Shown here in pieces: positions 7,954 to 17,690 of a stretch of 64,000 bases of DNA. The notes beneath the pieces were generated by a model. It was given only the letters and a program-made list of their open reading frames with translations, ran no database searches and was not told the DNA's origin. How positions within the stretch are numbered: position 1 is the stretch's first letter; every line of letters starts with the position of its first letter. The position numbers and the translations under genes were made by a program. Origin of the DNA: Acidovorax sp. NCPPB 4044 (GTDB lineage Bacteria; Pseudomonadota; Gammaproteobacteria; Burkholderiales; Burkholderiaceae_C); assembly GCF_028069655.1 (NCBI RefSeq), contig NZ_JAMCOS010000001.1, positions 2,758,001-2,822,000 on the forward strand, written 5' to 3'.

Positions 7954-9069
7954 TCAGAACAAACTCGCCTGCCCCCGCGCCAGCCCCGGCCGGTACTGCC
8001 CCATGTCCAGTTCGATGCGCTGGCGGTTCAGCCCCAGCCGCCGGCAGGCCGCCATGAACCGCTGGCGCAGCAGGTCGGCCCACAGGCCCGAGCCCTTCAT
8101 GCGTGTGCTGAAGTCGCTGGCGTAGCTGCGCCCGGCGGCGCGCGCTTCGGCGCTGAGGCCGTGCAGGTCCTGGATGCGCGCCATCACGCGCTCGGCGCGC
8201 TGCGGGTAGTGCAGTTGCAGCCATTCGCGCAAGAGGCCGTCCAGCTCCCAGGGCAGGCGGATGGCGGTGTAGAACGCCGAGGTGGCGCCCGCATCGCGCG
8301 CGGCCTCCAGCACCTGCTCCATGTCTTCGGTGATGAACGGGATCTGCGGCGCCACGCTCACGCCCACCGGGATGCCCGCCTCCACCAGCGTGCGGATGGT
8401 GCGCAGGCGTCGGTGCGGCGCGGCGGCGCGCGGCTCCAGGCAGCGGGCGAGCACCGGATCGAGCGTGGTGACCGTGACGTAGACGGCCGCGAGGCGGCCG
8501 TGTGCGAGCGGCGCGAGCACGTCGATGTCGCGCTCCACGCCGCTCGACTTGGTGATGAGCGAGAACGGGTGCCGCACGTCGCGCAGCACCTCGATCACCG
8601 CGCGCGTGAGCCGCAGGTCGCGTTCGACGGGCTGGTAGCAATCGGTGGCCGAGCCGACGTTGAGCAGGTGCGGTACGTGCCCGGGGCGCGCGAGTTCATC
8701 CCGCAGCACGTCCGCGATGTTGTGCTTGGCGATGATGCGCGTCTCGAAGTCCAGCCCCGGCGAGAGGTTCAGGTAGCTGTGGGTGGGCCGGGCATAGCAA
8801 TAGACGCAGCCGTGCTCGCAGCCGCGGTAGGGGTTGACCGAATGGTCGAAGAAGATGTCGGGCGAGTCGTTGGCGCAGATCGCGCTGCGCGCGGTCTCGC
8901 GGATCACCTGCGTGGCGGGGGGCGCGGGGGCGCCATCCCCATCCACGGCGTCCAGCCCGCCCCAGCCGTCGTCGAAGGCGCCGCGCTCGTCGCGCATGAA
9001 CCGGTGCGGCGTGCGCGCCGCGGTGCCGCGGCCCTTGAGGGCCTGGAGCGGGACATGGACTTCGGTCAT
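7954..9069 (-). CDS. PA0069-family radical SAM protein
   Basis: 371-residue radical S-adenosylmethionine enzyme. The cluster motif is CEHGCVYCYARPTH (CxxxCxxC), preceded by SVNPYRGCEHG, typical of the PA0069/SplB-like group of unknown substrate. Start ATG 9069. A perfect LexA-type box lies 21 bases upstream of the start, and the Pseudomonas homologue PA0069 has been listed in that organism's LexA regulon, so damage induction is plausible. Convergent with the effector-like genes. Confidence 0.88.
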   Translation of the reverse strand: MTEVHVPLQALKGRGTAARTPHRFMRDERGAFDDGWGGLDAVDGDGAPAPPATQVIRETARSAICANDSPDIFFDHSVNPYRGCEHGCVYCYARPTHSYLNLSPGLDFETRIIAKHNIADVLRDELARPGHVPHLLNVGSATDCYQPVERDLRLTRAVIEVLRDVRHPFSLITKSSGVERDIDVLAPLAHGRLAAVYVTVTTLDPVLARCLEPRAAAPHRRLRTIRTLVEAGIPVGVSVAPQIPFITEDMEQVLEAARDAGATSAFYTAIRLPWELDGLLREWLQLHYPQRAERVMARIQDLHGLSAEARAAGRSYASDFSTRMKGSGLWADLLRQRFMAACRRLGLNRQRIELDMGQYRPGLARGQASLF

Positions 9070-9089
9070 GGCGTGCCTTTGCAACAGAA

Positions 9090-9105
9090 CTGTATGAATA
9101 TACAG
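9090..9105. promoter_or_regulatory. LexA/SOS box
   Basis: CTGTATGAATATACAG, an exact CTGT-N8-ACAG palindrome. It sits between the divergent radical SAM gene (start 9069) and the membrane protein gene (start 9218), so it could control either or both. Confidence 0.75.
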
Positions 9106-9217
9106 CCATCGGATACACTGCGCGTGGCACGAGATTTCGCTCCGTGGCACAGTGCAACGTGGCCCGGGCGCCTGCCGCCAGCACCCGGCCTTCCGTGACG
9201 AACCGCCTCCCCCGACC

Positions 9218-9829
9218 ATGACTTCGCCCTCCAGCTCCACCGCCCACTCGCTGCCCCCCGCCACCCTGGCGGACGCCGCCGCAGCGCCTGCCGCCTTCCT
9301 GCAGGACGGTGCCGTGCCCCCCGTGCGCACGGAGGGCGCGGCCGAAGAGCCGACGGTCTCCGGCTGGTGCGCCGTCACGCGCCGCTGGGGCCGCGGCGAC
9401 TGGACACCGGAATGGTTCTGCGCCTTTCTTGCGGGCAACCAGCGCGAGCAGAGCCGCTTCCGCAAGGAGCTGGCCACCATGCGCGGCTCGGTGGTGTGGC
9501 TGCTGCGCCAGCGGCGCCAGGGCCACTGGAGCGCCGATGAGCGCGAGCGCCTGCGCGGGGTGATGCGGTCGGCCTCGTCGGTCAGCCCCTATCTGCTGGT
9601 CTGGGCCGTGCCCGGGTCGATGCTGCTGCTGCCCTTCATGGCCTGGTTCATCGACCGCCGGCGCATCGCGCGCGAACGGGCCGCCATCGCAGTGCCGTCC
9701 ACGGAGGCGGCCGTCGGCCTGCCCGCGCTGGCGGTGGTGGCCGTGCCGGGCCCGGTGTCCGCTGCGGGTGCCGAAGCGCTGCCGGCCGAACGGGCGACCG
9801 AACCCTCGGGCGGCCGCACCGTTCACTGA
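9218..9829 (+). CDS. hypothetical membrane protein
   Basis: 203 residues, not recognised with certainty. ATG 9218 is chosen over an upstream in-frame start because the extra residues are Pro/Arg-rich and unlikely to be coding. The first 65 residues are Ala/Pro-rich. The middle is Trp-rich and charged (RRWGRGDWTPEWFCAFLAGN, then a basic helix). One clear membrane segment lies at about residues 125-145 (YLLVWAVPGSMLLLPFMAWF) followed by RRR, vaguely like LETM1-type segments. Divergent from the radical SAM gene across the LexA box. Confidence 0.6.
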   Translation: MTSPSSSTAHSLPPATLADAAAAPAAFLQDGAVPPVRTEGAAEEPTVSGWCAVTRRWGRGDWTPEWFCAFLAGNQREQSRFRKELATMRGSVVWLLRQRRQGHWSADERERLRGVMRSASSVSPYLLVWAVPGSMLLLPFMAWFIDRRRIARERAAIAVPSTEAAVGLPALAVVAVPGPVSAAGAEALPAERATEPSGGRTVH

Positions 9830-9871
9830 CGGGCGGACGGCGGCGCCCGCACGCCCGCCCGCCCTGGCCCC

Positions 9872-11071
9872 CTACCCCAGGCGGCCGGCGGCGAACACCA
9901 CCACCACGCCGGCACCCACGACGCCGGCCTGCCAGCGCAGCGCGAGCGTCCACGACGGCACGTGGCGCTCGACGCGGTCATAGAGCAGTTTTCCGGCCAT
10001 GACCGACAGCGCCATCGCGCCGGCCATGCCCAGGGCGTTCATGCCCGGCGAATCGGGCCAGGCCGTGCTGACGGCCGCATTGACCAGCAGGCACACGGGG
10101 AAGTGCACCAGGAACACCGAGTACGACATGCGCCCCAGCCGCGCAGGCCAGGTGCGCCAGGCCAGCGGGCGCGATGCCGAAACCGAACCCGGTGCCGGCC
10201 TGGCCGCGGCCTCGCCCGTTCCGGCACGGTGGGCCAGCCAGCGCAGGGCCACCACCAGCCAGAGCGCCGTGCCCCAGGCGACGGCGATGCGCGTGCGGAA
10301 TTCCAGCGCCAGCGCGACCGCGCCCCAGAGGCCGATCAGCACCAGCCAGCCGGCGGCCGCGCCGCTCCCGCGCGGCGCGCCCACGGCCCAGCGGGCCATC
10401 ATGCCCAGGCCATAGGCCCCGAAGAAGTAGACGGCCCAGGCGTCCAGGCCGGGATGCCGGTTCAGCTCCCAGAGCGAGAGCGCCGCGGCCAGGGCCACGG
10501 CTGCGCGCGCGAGCGTTTGCGCCCCGGCCCAGGCCGGCAGGAAGGAAGCCCGTGCGCCGAGCCGCGCCGCCCCGAGCAGCAGCGCCGACAGCGCGAACAG
10601 CTGGAAGTCGATGGCCACGTACCAGACGCCGGCCGACAGCGCGTCCTCGCCCACGATGTCCTGCAGCATCAGCGCGTTGGCCACCAGCTGCGGCAGGCTG
10701 GGGTCGCCGGGCACGGAAGGGTGGTCCAGCCAGGGCCGCACGGCGGCGGCGGCCAGCACGGCCAGCACCAGCGCCACCGCATAGGGCACGGCCAGCCGCA
10801 CGAAGCGCCGGCCGATCTCCGGGCCGGCCCCGTTCCAGCGCGCACCGCCGGCGGCCGAGAACCGCGCCGCCGCCAGGTAGCCCCCCAGCACCAGGAACAC
10901 CTGCACGGCCATGCGCCCGTATTCGTAGAGCCAGGCGATGAGCCCCGGCATGAGGGGCTGGGCGACGTCCGACATGGGGCCGTAGAAGGCCAGGTGGTGG
11001 GCCACGATGGTGGCGCAGGCGATGCCCTTGACCGAGTCGATCAGCGTGCTGCGGGATGGCGAGGAAGGCAT
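9872..11071 (-). CDS. acyltransferase 3 family membrane protein
   Basis: 399-residue integral membrane O-acyltransferase-like protein (OafA/ExoZ type) that would acylate a sugar or surface polymer. The N-terminal IDSVKGIACATIVAHHLAFYG contains the family His in the first helix, and about ten hydrophobic helices follow, including VQVFLVLGGYLAA and SYSVFLVHFPVCLL near the C-terminus. The usual Arg before the His is replaced by Lys. It stands alone with no glycan genes beside it, so the acceptor is unknown. The upstream gap 11072-11344 holds nothing I recognise. Confidence 0.85.
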   Translation of the reverse strand: MPSSPSRSTLIDSVKGIACATIVAHHLAFYGPMSDVAQPLMPGLIAWLYEYGRMAVQVFLVLGGYLAAARFSAAGGARWNGAGPEIGRRFVRLAVPYAVALVLAVLAAAAVRPWLDHPSVPGDPSLPQLVANALMLQDIVGEDALSAGVWYVAIDFQLFALSALLLGAARLGARASFLPAWAGAQTLARAAVALAAALSLWELNRHPGLDAWAVYFFGAYGLGMMARWAVGAPRGSGAAAGWLVLIGLWGAVALALEFRTRIAVAWGTALWLVVALRWLAHRAGTGEAAARPAPGSVSASRPLAWRTWPARLGRMSYSVFLVHFPVCLLVNAAVSTAWPDSPGMNALGMAGAMALSVMAGKLLYDRVERHVPSWTLALRWQAGVVGAGVVVVFAAGRLG

Positions 11072-11344
11072 GGGACGGCGCCCGCCCGCCGCAGGCGGTG
11101 GCGGCCGGATGGCGGGAAAAGCGTTTTCTTGGTGTTGTTGTGGGGGTGCAGGCCGGTGCTCGGCGGCGGGGCCGGGGCCCTTGCGGCCCGGCCCGGCGGC
11201 GATGCACGGCGCGGCGGGGCCGCATTGTGCCCCAGGCGCCCCGGTCCGGGGCAGGCCCGGGATGGAAAGTGGCGCACGGGGCGCGGGCCGTGCGGACGGC
11301 CGGGACTGCGGCCCGGCTGCGCGGCTGCGTGCCCGCGCCGTGCG

Positions 11345-12301
11345 TCAGCCCAGCGCCAGGCGCTCGCGGGCCGCGCGGTATTCGCGGCGCAGCCGCTCGA
11401 CCATCTCGGCCGCGCCGGTCACCTCGGTCACCGCGCCGATGCCCTGGCCGCAACCCCAGATGTCCTTCCAGGCCTTCTTGGCATCGCCGCCGAAATTCAT
11501 CTTGCTGGGGTCGGAGACGGGCAGGTTGTCCGGGTCCAGGCCGGCCGCGCGGATCGAGGGCGCGAGGTAGTTGCCGTGCACGCCCGTGAAGAGGTTGCTG
11601 TAGACGATGTCGTCGGAGTCGCCCGCCACGATGGCCTCTTTGTAGGCATCGAGCGCACGGGCCTCGTGCGTGGCGATGAAGGCCGAGCCGATGTAGGCGA
11701 AGTCGGCGCCCATGGCCTGCGCGGCCAGCACGGCACCGCCCGAGGCGATGGAGCCCGACAGCGCGAGCGGGCCATCGAACCACTGCCGGATCTCCTGGAC
11801 CAGCGCGAACGGGCTCTTGATGCCCGCATGGCCGCCCGCGCCGGCCGCCACGGCGATCAGGCCGTCGGCGCCCTTCTCGATGGCCTTGTGCGCGAACTTG
11901 TTGTTGATGATGTCGTGCAGCACCACGCCGCCCCAGCCGTGCACGGCCTGGTTCACGTCCTCGCGCGCGCCCAGGCTGGTGATGACGATCGGCACCTTGA
12001 ACTTGGCGCACACCTCCATGTCGTGCTCCAGCCGGTCGTTGCTCTTGTGCACGATCTGGTTGATCGCGAACGGTGCCGAGGGCGACTCGGGGTGCGCGCG
12101 GTCCCAGGCGGCCAGCGTCTCGGTGATCTCGGCGAGCCAGTCCGCCAGCAACTCGGCGGGCCGGGCATTGAGCGCGGGCATCGAGCCCACGATGCCGGCC
12201 TGGCACTGCGCGATCACCAGCTTGGGGTTGCTGATGATGAAGAGCGGCGAGCCGATGACCGGCAGCGACAGTTTCTGGAACACGGGGGGCAAGGTGCGCA
12301 T
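11345..12301 (-). CDS. nitronate monooxygenase (2-nitropropane dioxygenase-like)
   Basis: 318-residue FMN-dependent TIM-barrel protein of the nitronate monooxygenase family, which oxidises alkyl nitronates. It opens LPVIGSPLFIISNPKLVIAQCQAG, with the phosphate-binding loop region GADGLIAVAAGAGGHAG, SGSIASGGAVLAA and GSAFIATHEA typical of the family. Start ATG 12301 has AGGAG about 10 bases upstream. Lies downstream of the acyl-CoA dehydrogenase on the same strand, with a dispersed repeat in the 119-base gap. Confidence 0.9.
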   Translation of the reverse strand: MRTLPPVFQKLSLPVIGSPLFIISNPKLVIAQCQAGIVGSMPALNARPAELLADWLAEITETLAAWDRAHPESPSAPFAINQIVHKSNDRLEHDMEVCAKFKVPIVITSLGAREDVNQAVHGWGGVVLHDIINNKFAHKAIEKGADGLIAVAAGAGGHAGIKSPFALVQEIRQWFDGPLALSGSIASGGAVLAAQAMGADFAYIGSAFIATHEARALDAYKEAIVAGDSDDIVYSNLFTGVHGNYLAPSIRAAGLDPDNLPVSDPSKMNFGGDAKKAWKDIWGCGQGIGAVTEVTGAAEMVERLRREYRAARERLALG

Positions 12302-12358
12302 GGCGGGAGTCTCCTGGTGGGCGGCGGCCGCGCCCCGGCTTTCCAGCCGGAATGGCGT

Positions 12359-12404
12359 CATGCCGCCGTATTCATTGAATAGTTTGCTATCTTTTTAATA
12401 GTAG
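12359..12404 (-). repeat. dispersed repeat, copy 2
   Basis: Reverse-orientation copy with CATGCCGCCG, TTCATTGAATAGTTTGCTAT and a partial second arm (AATAG). Located between the acyl-CoA dehydrogenase stop and the nitronate monooxygenase start. Confidence 0.8.
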
Positions 12405-12420
12405 ATGAAGCTGCTGGCGG

Positions 12421-14223
12421 TCAGAAGGACTCCAGCGCCAGCGCGGTCACGCTGGCCGCGCCGTCGACGATGGCGTCGCGCTGGGCCCGCGTGCGCACGA
12501 GGATGTGTTCCGCGTAGAACCGCGCCGTGGCCACCTTGGCCTGCAGGAAGGCGGCGTCCCCGCCGGCCGCGCCCTGCCCGGCCAGCAGCGCCTGCGCCTT
12601 GAGCAGGGCCCGGCCCATCTGCCAGCCCGCGACGAGGTTGCCGGCCAGCATCAGGTAGGGCACGCTGCCCGCGAAGGCCGCGTTCGGGTCGGCCTTGGCG
12701 CTGCCCGCGATGAAGCGCGCTGCGTCGTCGAAGGCATCGCAGGCCTCGGCGAGGCGCCGGGCGACGGCCTCGGCATCCGGCGTGCCGGCCGCGCGCAGCG
12801 CGTCCACCGTGCCGCGCGCCTGCCCGGAGATGGCGAGCGCCGTGGCCGCTCCGTCGCGCACCGTCTTGCGGCCCACGAGGTCGTTGGCCTGGATCGCGGT
12901 CGTGCCTTCGTAGATGGGCAGGATCCGCGCGTCGCGGTAGTGCTGCGCGGCACCGGTTTCCTCGATGAAGCCCATGCCGCCGTGCACCTGCACGCCCAGG
13001 CTGGTCACCTCCAGGCTCATCTCGGTGCTGTAGCCCTTCACGAGCGGCACCATGAATTCGTAGAACGCCTGGTTCTCCTTGCGCACCGCCGCGTCGGTGT
13101 GGTGGTGCGCGGCGTCGTAGGCCGCGGCGGCCACGGTCGCCATGGCGCGGCAGCCCTCGGTGAGCGCGCGCATCGTCATGAGCATGCGGCGCACGTCGGG
13201 GTGGTGGATGATCGGCGCGCTGCCGGGCAGGCTGCCGTCCACGGGACGGCTCTGCACGCGGTCGCGGGCGTACTGCACGGCCTGCTGGTAGGCGCGCTCG
13301 GCCACCGCGATGCCCTGCAGGCCCACGGCGTAGCGCGCGGCGTTCATCATGATGAACATGTATTCCAGGCCGCGGTTCTCCTCGCCCACGAGGTAGCCCA
13401 CGGCGCCGCCCGCATCGCCGAACTGCAGCACCGCCGTGGGGCTGGCCTTGATGCCGAGCTTGTGCTCGATCGAGACGCACTGCACGTCGTTGCGCGCGCC
13501 CGGCGAGCCGTCGCCGTCCACCAGGAGTTTCGGCACCACGAACAGGCTGATGCCCTTCACGCCCTCGGGCGCGCCGGCCACGCGGGCCAGCACCAGGTGC
13601 ACGATGTTCTCCGCCATGTCGTGCTCGCCGTAGGTGATGAAGATCTTCGTGCCGAAGACCTTGTAGCTGCCGTCCCCCTGCGGCTCGGCGCGCGTGCGCA
13701 CCAGGGCCAGGTCGGAGCCGGCCTGCGGCTCGGTCAGGTTCATCGAGCCCGTCCACTGGCCGGACACGAGCTTCTCCAGGTAGGTGGCCTTGAGCGCATC
13801 GCTGCCGGCGGTGAGCAGCGCCTCGATGGCGCCGTCGGTGAGCAGCGGGCACAGCGCGAAGCTCATGTTGGCGCTGTTGAGCATCTCCGCGCAGGCCGCG
13901 CCGATGGTCTTGGGCAGGCCCTGCCCGCCGAAGTCCACCGGGTGCTGCAGGCCCTGCCAGCCCCCCTCGGCGTACTGGCGGAATGCCTCCTTGAAGCCGG
14001 GGGTGGTCGTGACCTGCCCGTCCTTCCAGGACGACGGATTGCGGTCGCCCGCCACGTTGAGTGGCGCCACCACGCCCTCGTTGAAGCGCGCGCATTCCTC
14101 CAGCACCGCCTGCGCCGTGTCGAGGCCGGCGTCCTCGAAGCCCGGCAGCGCGGCGACCTCGGCGAGGTTCGCGAGGTGCTCGATGGCGAACAGCATGTCC
14201 TTGACGGGGGCGGTGTAGCTCAT
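12421..14223 (-). CDS. acyl-CoA dehydrogenase with extended C-terminal domain
   Basis: 600-residue flavoenzyme for the first step of fatty acid beta-oxidation, passing electrons to ETF. It has the N-terminal FadE-like lead MSYTAPVKDMLFAIEHLA, the FAD region MNLTEPQAGSDLA, FITYGEHDMAENIVH, and the catalytic base in ILPIYEGTTAIQANDLVGRK. A C-terminal extension of about 130 residues distinguishes the roughly 600-residue class. The electron acceptor genes etfBA lie just upstream on the same strand, separated by a terminator, which supports the role. Chain-length range not deducible. Confidence 0.92.
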   Translation of the reverse strand: MSYTAPVKDMLFAIEHLANLAEVAALPGFEDAGLDTAQAVLEECARFNEGVVAPLNVAGDRNPSSWKDGQVTTTPGFKEAFRQYAEGGWQGLQHPVDFGGQGLPKTIGAACAEMLNSANMSFALCPLLTDGAIEALLTAGSDALKATYLEKLVSGQWTGSMNLTEPQAGSDLALVRTRAEPQGDGSYKVFGTKIFITYGEHDMAENIVHLVLARVAGAPEGVKGISLFVVPKLLVDGDGSPGARNDVQCVSIEHKLGIKASPTAVLQFGDAGGAVGYLVGEENRGLEYMFIMMNAARYAVGLQGIAVAERAYQQAVQYARDRVQSRPVDGSLPGSAPIIHHPDVRRMLMTMRALTEGCRAMATVAAAAYDAAHHHTDAAVRKENQAFYEFMVPLVKGYSTEMSLEVTSLGVQVHGGMGFIEETGAAQHYRDARILPIYEGTTAIQANDLVGRKTVRDGAATALAISGQARGTVDALRAAGTPDAEAVARRLAEACDAFDDAARFIAGSAKADPNAAFAGSVPYLMLAGNLVAGWQMGRALLKAQALLAGQGAAGGDAAFLQAKVATARFYAEHILVRTRAQRDAIVDGAASVTALALESF

Positions 14224-14274
14224 GGGAATGTCTCCGGAATCGATGGAAAGGGCCTCGGATGGGACGGGCCGGGC

Positions 14275-14302
14275 AAAAAAAAGGGCACCGCGCGCGATGC
14301 CC
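14275..14302 (-). terminator. intrinsic terminator after etfA
   Basis: On the minus strand an 8-bp stem GGGCATCG/CGGTGCCC (one G-U pair) with a CGCG loop is followed by eight T residues. It separates etfBA from the acyl-CoA dehydrogenase gene. Confidence 0.75.
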
Positions 14303-14350
14303 TCGTGGAGGCCCTGCCGGCGCCCCGCGGCGCCGGCGCGGCCGCCGGGG

Positions 14351-15283
14351 TCAGAGGGCCTTGACCAGCTCGGGAACGGCCGTGAACAGGTCCGCCTCCA
14401 GGCCGTAGTCGGCCACGCTGAAGATCGGCGCCTCGGCGTCCTTGTTGATCGCCACGATGACCTTGGAGTCCTTCATGCCGGCCAGATGCTGGATGGCGCC
14501 GGAGATGCCTGCGGCGATGTAGAGCTGCGGCGCCACGATCTTGCCGGTCTGGCCGACCTGCAGGTCGTTGGGCGCGTAGCCCGCGTCCACCGCGGCGCGC
14601 GAGGCGCCGATGGCGGCGCCCAGCTTGTCCGCGAGCGGCGTCATGACCTCGTTGAACTTCTCGGCGCTGCCCAGGGCGCGGCCGCCCGAGACGATGATCT
14701 TGGCGGCCGTGAGTTCGGGGCGGTCGCTCTTGGTGACCTCGCAGCCCACGAAGCGGCTCTTGCCGCTGTCGGCCGCCACGTCCAGCGTGTCCACCGAGGC
14801 CGAGCCGCCCGTGGCGGGCGCGGCGTCGAAGCCGGTCGTGCGCACGGTGATCACCTTGGTGGCGTCGGCGCTCTGCACGGTGGCGATGGCGTTGCCGGCG
14901 TAGATCGGGCGCTCGAAGGTGTCGGGGCTGTCCACCTTGGTGATGTCGCTGATCTGCGCGACGTCGAGCCTGGCGGCCACGCGCGGCGCGACGTTCTTGC
15001 CGTTGGCGGTGGCGGGGAAGAGGATGTGGCTGTAGTTGCCGGCCACGGCCAGCACCTGCGCGGCCACGTTCTCGGCCAGGCCGTCGGCCAGGCTGGCGCC
15101 GTCGGCGTGCAGCACCTTGGAGACGCCGGCGATCTGCGCCGCGGCTTTGGCGGCCTCGGCCGCGTTCTGGCCGGCCACCAGCACGTGGACGTCGCCGCCG
15201 CAGGCCTTGGCGGCGGTGACGGCGTTGAGCGTGGCGGGCTTGATCGAAGCGTTGTCGTGTTCGGCAATGACGAGAGATGTCAT
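14351..15283 (-). CDS. etfA: electron transfer flavoprotein alpha subunit
   Basis: 310 residues, full length for ETF alpha, which binds FAD and carries electrons from acyl-CoA dehydrogenases to ETF-ubiquinone oxidoreductase. It opens [21 protein letters not shown]. The FAD-binding C-terminal domain shows [37 protein letters not shown] and the terminal [12 protein letters not shown]. Start ATG 15283. It lies 116 bases after etfB in the same direction, the usual etfBA order. Confidence 0.97.
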   Translation of the reverse strand: MTSLVIAEHDNASIKPATLNAVTAAKACGGDVHVLVAGQNAAEAAKAAAQIAGVSKVLHADGASLADGLAENVAAQVLAVAGNYSHILFPATANGKNVAPRVAARLDVAQISDITKVDSPDTFERPIYAGNAIATVQSADATKVITVRTTGFDAAPATGGSASVDTLDVAADSGKSRFVGCEVTKSDRPELTAAKIIVSGGRALGSAEKFNEVMTPLADKLGAAIGASRAAVDAGYAPNDLQVGQTGKIVAPQLYIAAGISGAIQHLAGMKDSKVIVAINKDAEAPIFSVADYGLEADLFTAVPELVKAL

Positions 15284-15399
15284 AACAATTCCTTTTTCAG
15301 CTGAAGGCTTGGGCGGCGCCGGGCCGCCCCAAACCGCGAAGGCCCCCCGGGGGAGCAGCGCAGCACGCGCGGCGGCCCGCACGGGAGCCCACGAGTTCC

Positions 15400-16149
15400 T
15401 TAGATCACCTTGGCTTCGTTCTTGAGCTTGTCGACCAGCGCGGCGACATCGGGCACCTTCACGCCGGCGCCGCGCTTGGGCGGCTCCGTGACCTTGAGGG
15501 TCTTGAGGCGGGGCTTGACATCCACGCCCAGGTCCTCGGGCTTGACGGTGTCGAGCTGCTTCTTCTTGGCCTTCATGATGTTGGGCAGCGTGACGTAGCG
15601 CGGCTCGTTCAGGCGCAGGTCGGTGGTCACCACGGCGGGCAGCGTGAGGGCGATCGTTTCCAGGCCGCCATCGACCTCGCGGGTCACGTTCACGGCTTCG
15701 CCGCTCACCTCGACCTTGGAGGCGAAGGTCGCCTGCGGCAGGTCGGCCAGCGCGGCCAGCATCTGGCCGGTCTGGTTGGAGTCGTCGTCGATGGCCTGCT
15801 TGCCGAGGATCACGAGCTGGGGCTGCTCCTTGTCGACCAGGGCCTTGAGGATCTTGGCCACGGCCAGGGGCTGCAGTTCCTCGGTGGTTTCGACGAGGAT
15901 CGCGCGGTCGGCGCCGATGGCCATGGCCGTGCGCAGCGTTTCCTGGCATTGCGCGACGCCGCAGGAGACGGCGATCACCTCGGTGACCACGCCCTTTTCC
16001 TTCAGCCGCACGGCCTCTTCCACGGCGATCTCGTCAAACGGGTTCATGCTCATCTTGACGTTCGCGATGTCCACACCCGTGTTGTCCGACTTGACGCGGA
16101 CCTTCACGTTGTAGTCCACCACGCGCTTGACGGGGACCAAGACCTTCAT
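15400..16149 (-). CDS. etfB: electron transfer flavoprotein beta subunit
   Basis: 249 residues, full length for ETF beta, the AMP-binding partner of EtfA. It opens [20 protein letters not shown] and carries [12 protein letters not shown]. Near the C-terminus is the dehydrogenase recognition loop [20 protein letters not shown] 16149 is preceded by AGGAG. First gene of the etfBA pair. Confidence 0.97.
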   Translation of the reverse strand: MKVLVPVKRVVDYNVKVRVKSDNTGVDIANVKMSMNPFDEIAVEEAVRLKEKGVVTEVIAVSCGVAQCQETLRTAMAIGADRAILVETTEELQPLAVAKILKALVDKEQPQLVILGKQAIDDDSNQTGQMLAALADLPQATFASKVEVSGEAVNVTREVDGGLETIALTLPAVVTTDLRLNEPRYVTLPNIMKAKKKQLDTVKPEDLGVDVKPRLKTLKVTEPPKRGAGVKVPDVAALVDKLKNEAKVI

Positions 16150-16259
16150 TGCTGCGGCTCCTAAACGGTTGATTGATTGACGTAACGTAAACCGATCCAT
16201 TCTATGCCCCGCCTCCGGGCGATCCTGCCCGGAAGCGGCGGCCACGGCGTCCACCCATA

Positions 16260-16281
16260 AAAAAGAACGATCGTGCTTTTT
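16260..16281. terminator. possible bidirectional terminator
   Basis: A-rich arm, ACGATCGT core and T-rich arm form an imperfect hairpin between the mechanosensitive channel gene and etfB. It could end the channel transcript on the minus strand. Weak because the core pairs only four bases without the A/T arms. Confidence 0.35.
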
Positions 16282-16303
16282 GGCGGAGTATATCCATTTC
16301 CGG

Positions 16304-17602
16304 TCACGCCACGGGCGGCGGGGCCGACGCGTGCGCGACATGCATCGGGCCCGCGGGCGGCGGCGCGTCGGCCTGCACGCGCACGACGCGCTGCGGATAG
16401 GGGATGTCGATGCCCTCGGCGCGCAGGCCTTCGAGGATCGCGATGTTGATCGCCGAGCGCAGGTTGACCGTGCCGGCGGAAGGGTCGTTCACCCAGAAAT
16501 TGAGGCTGAACTCCAGCCCGTCGGGCGCGAAGTTGACGAGGTAGGCCACGGGCGCGGGGTCGGGGAGCACGCGCATCTGCGCGGCCGCAGCGGCGCAGAG
16601 GATGGCCTGCACGCGCGCCACCTCGCTGTCGTAGCCCACGGTGAGGTTGGTGGTGATGTTGAACTTGCGGTCGGCATCCGAGAGGTTCTCCACGCGCTGC
16701 GTGATGAGCGTCTCGTTGGGCACGATGGACTCGCGGCCGTTGCCCGCGCGGATGAGCGTGTAGCGTGTCTTGATGTCGGTGATGCGGCCCTCGAAGCCGT
16801 CCACGCGCACGTTGTCGCCGATGCGCAGCGAGCGCTCCAGCAGGATCACGAAGCCGCTCACGTAGTTGGAGGCGAGCTTCTGCAGCCCGAAGCCCAGGCC
16901 CACGCCCACCGCGCCGCCCAGCACCGAGAGCGCCGTCAGGTCCACGCCCACGGCCGAGAGCGCGAACAGCAGGCCGATGAGCAGCAGCACCGCGCGCGTG
17001 GCGTTGGCCGCCACCTTGCGCATCGACAGGTCCACGAACGCGCGGTCGAGCAGGCGGCGCTCGACGGTGGACGACAGCCACAGCGCGAGCAGCATCACCA
17101 CGGTGGCCGAGAGCGAGCCCTCGATGAGCGTGAGCGCGGTGACCTGCGACTTGCCGAAGTGGATGGCCACGCCCGACAGCTCCGCGCGCACGGCCGGCAG
17201 CAGCCCCACGATCCACAGCACCGCCACGCCCCAGGCCAGCCACGAGACGATGCGCTCCACGAGCCGCATGGCGGCCGACTTCGGGAACGCGTTCGCGAGG
17301 ATGCGCGCGAAGAACCGGATCAGCACCAGCGAGCTGAGCACCGGCACCGCCACGCGCAGCAGGAACACGGGTTGCACCAGCTCCACCGCCACGCGCCCCG
17401 CGTAGACCAGCGCGAGCGCGAGCAGCGGGAACATGAGCCCATCGACCGTGCGGCGGCCGAACCACACCGAATCGGGCGGCTGCTGGCGGCCCAGGATGCG
17501 GCTCGCGCCATAGGCGAGCGCCAGGCACAGGACCAGCACGGCGGCTTCCAGCCAGGTGCTGGACTGGCTGAAATCGCGGATCAGGGTGTCGAAGGATTCC
17601 AT
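16304..17602 (-). CDS. MscS-family mechanosensitive channel
   Basis: 432-residue inner-membrane channel that opens under hypo-osmotic tension. Five or six hydrophobic segments occupy residues 15-230, more than the three of E. coli MscS. They are followed by the pore-lining helix and beta domain [37 protein letters not shown], then [33 protein letters not shown], typical of the family. A short Pro/Ala tail ends the protein. Start ATG 17602 gives [12 protein letters not shown]. Same direction as the enoyl-CoA hydratase-like gene upstream. Confidence 0.92.
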   Translation of the reverse strand: MESFDTLIRDFSQSSTWLEAAVLVLCLALAYGASRILGRQQPPDSVWFGRRTVDGLMFPLLALALVYAGRVAVELVQPVFLLRVAVPVLSSLVLIRFFARILANAFPKSAAMRLVERIVSWLAWGVAVLWIVGLLPAVRAELSGVAIHFGKSQVTALTLIEGSLSATVVMLLALWLSSTVERRLLDRAFVDLSMRKVAANATRAVLLLIGLLFALSAVGVDLTALSVLGGAVGVGLGFGLQKLASNYVSGFVILLERSLRIGDNVRVDGFEGRITDIKTRYTLIRAGNGRESIVPNETLITQRVENLSDADRKFNITTNLTVGYDSEVARVQAILCAAAAAQMRVLPDPAPVAYLVNFAPDGLEFSLNFWVNDPSAGTVNLRSAINIAILEGLRAEGIDIPYPQRVVRVQADAPPPAGPMHVAHASAPPPVA

Positions 17603-17690
17603 CGTCGCAAAGGGATCGTCGGTATCGGGAAAGAAAAGCGGGCGGCCGTCGCGCGGAGCCCGGCGCGCGGGACTGCGGCCCGCCAGCGGA

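Noticed and set aside
9962..12382. Long frames on both strands (806 and 742 residues) around the acyltransferase
   Set aside because: Shadows of the acyltransferase and nitronate monooxygenase genes, with composition unlike a protein.
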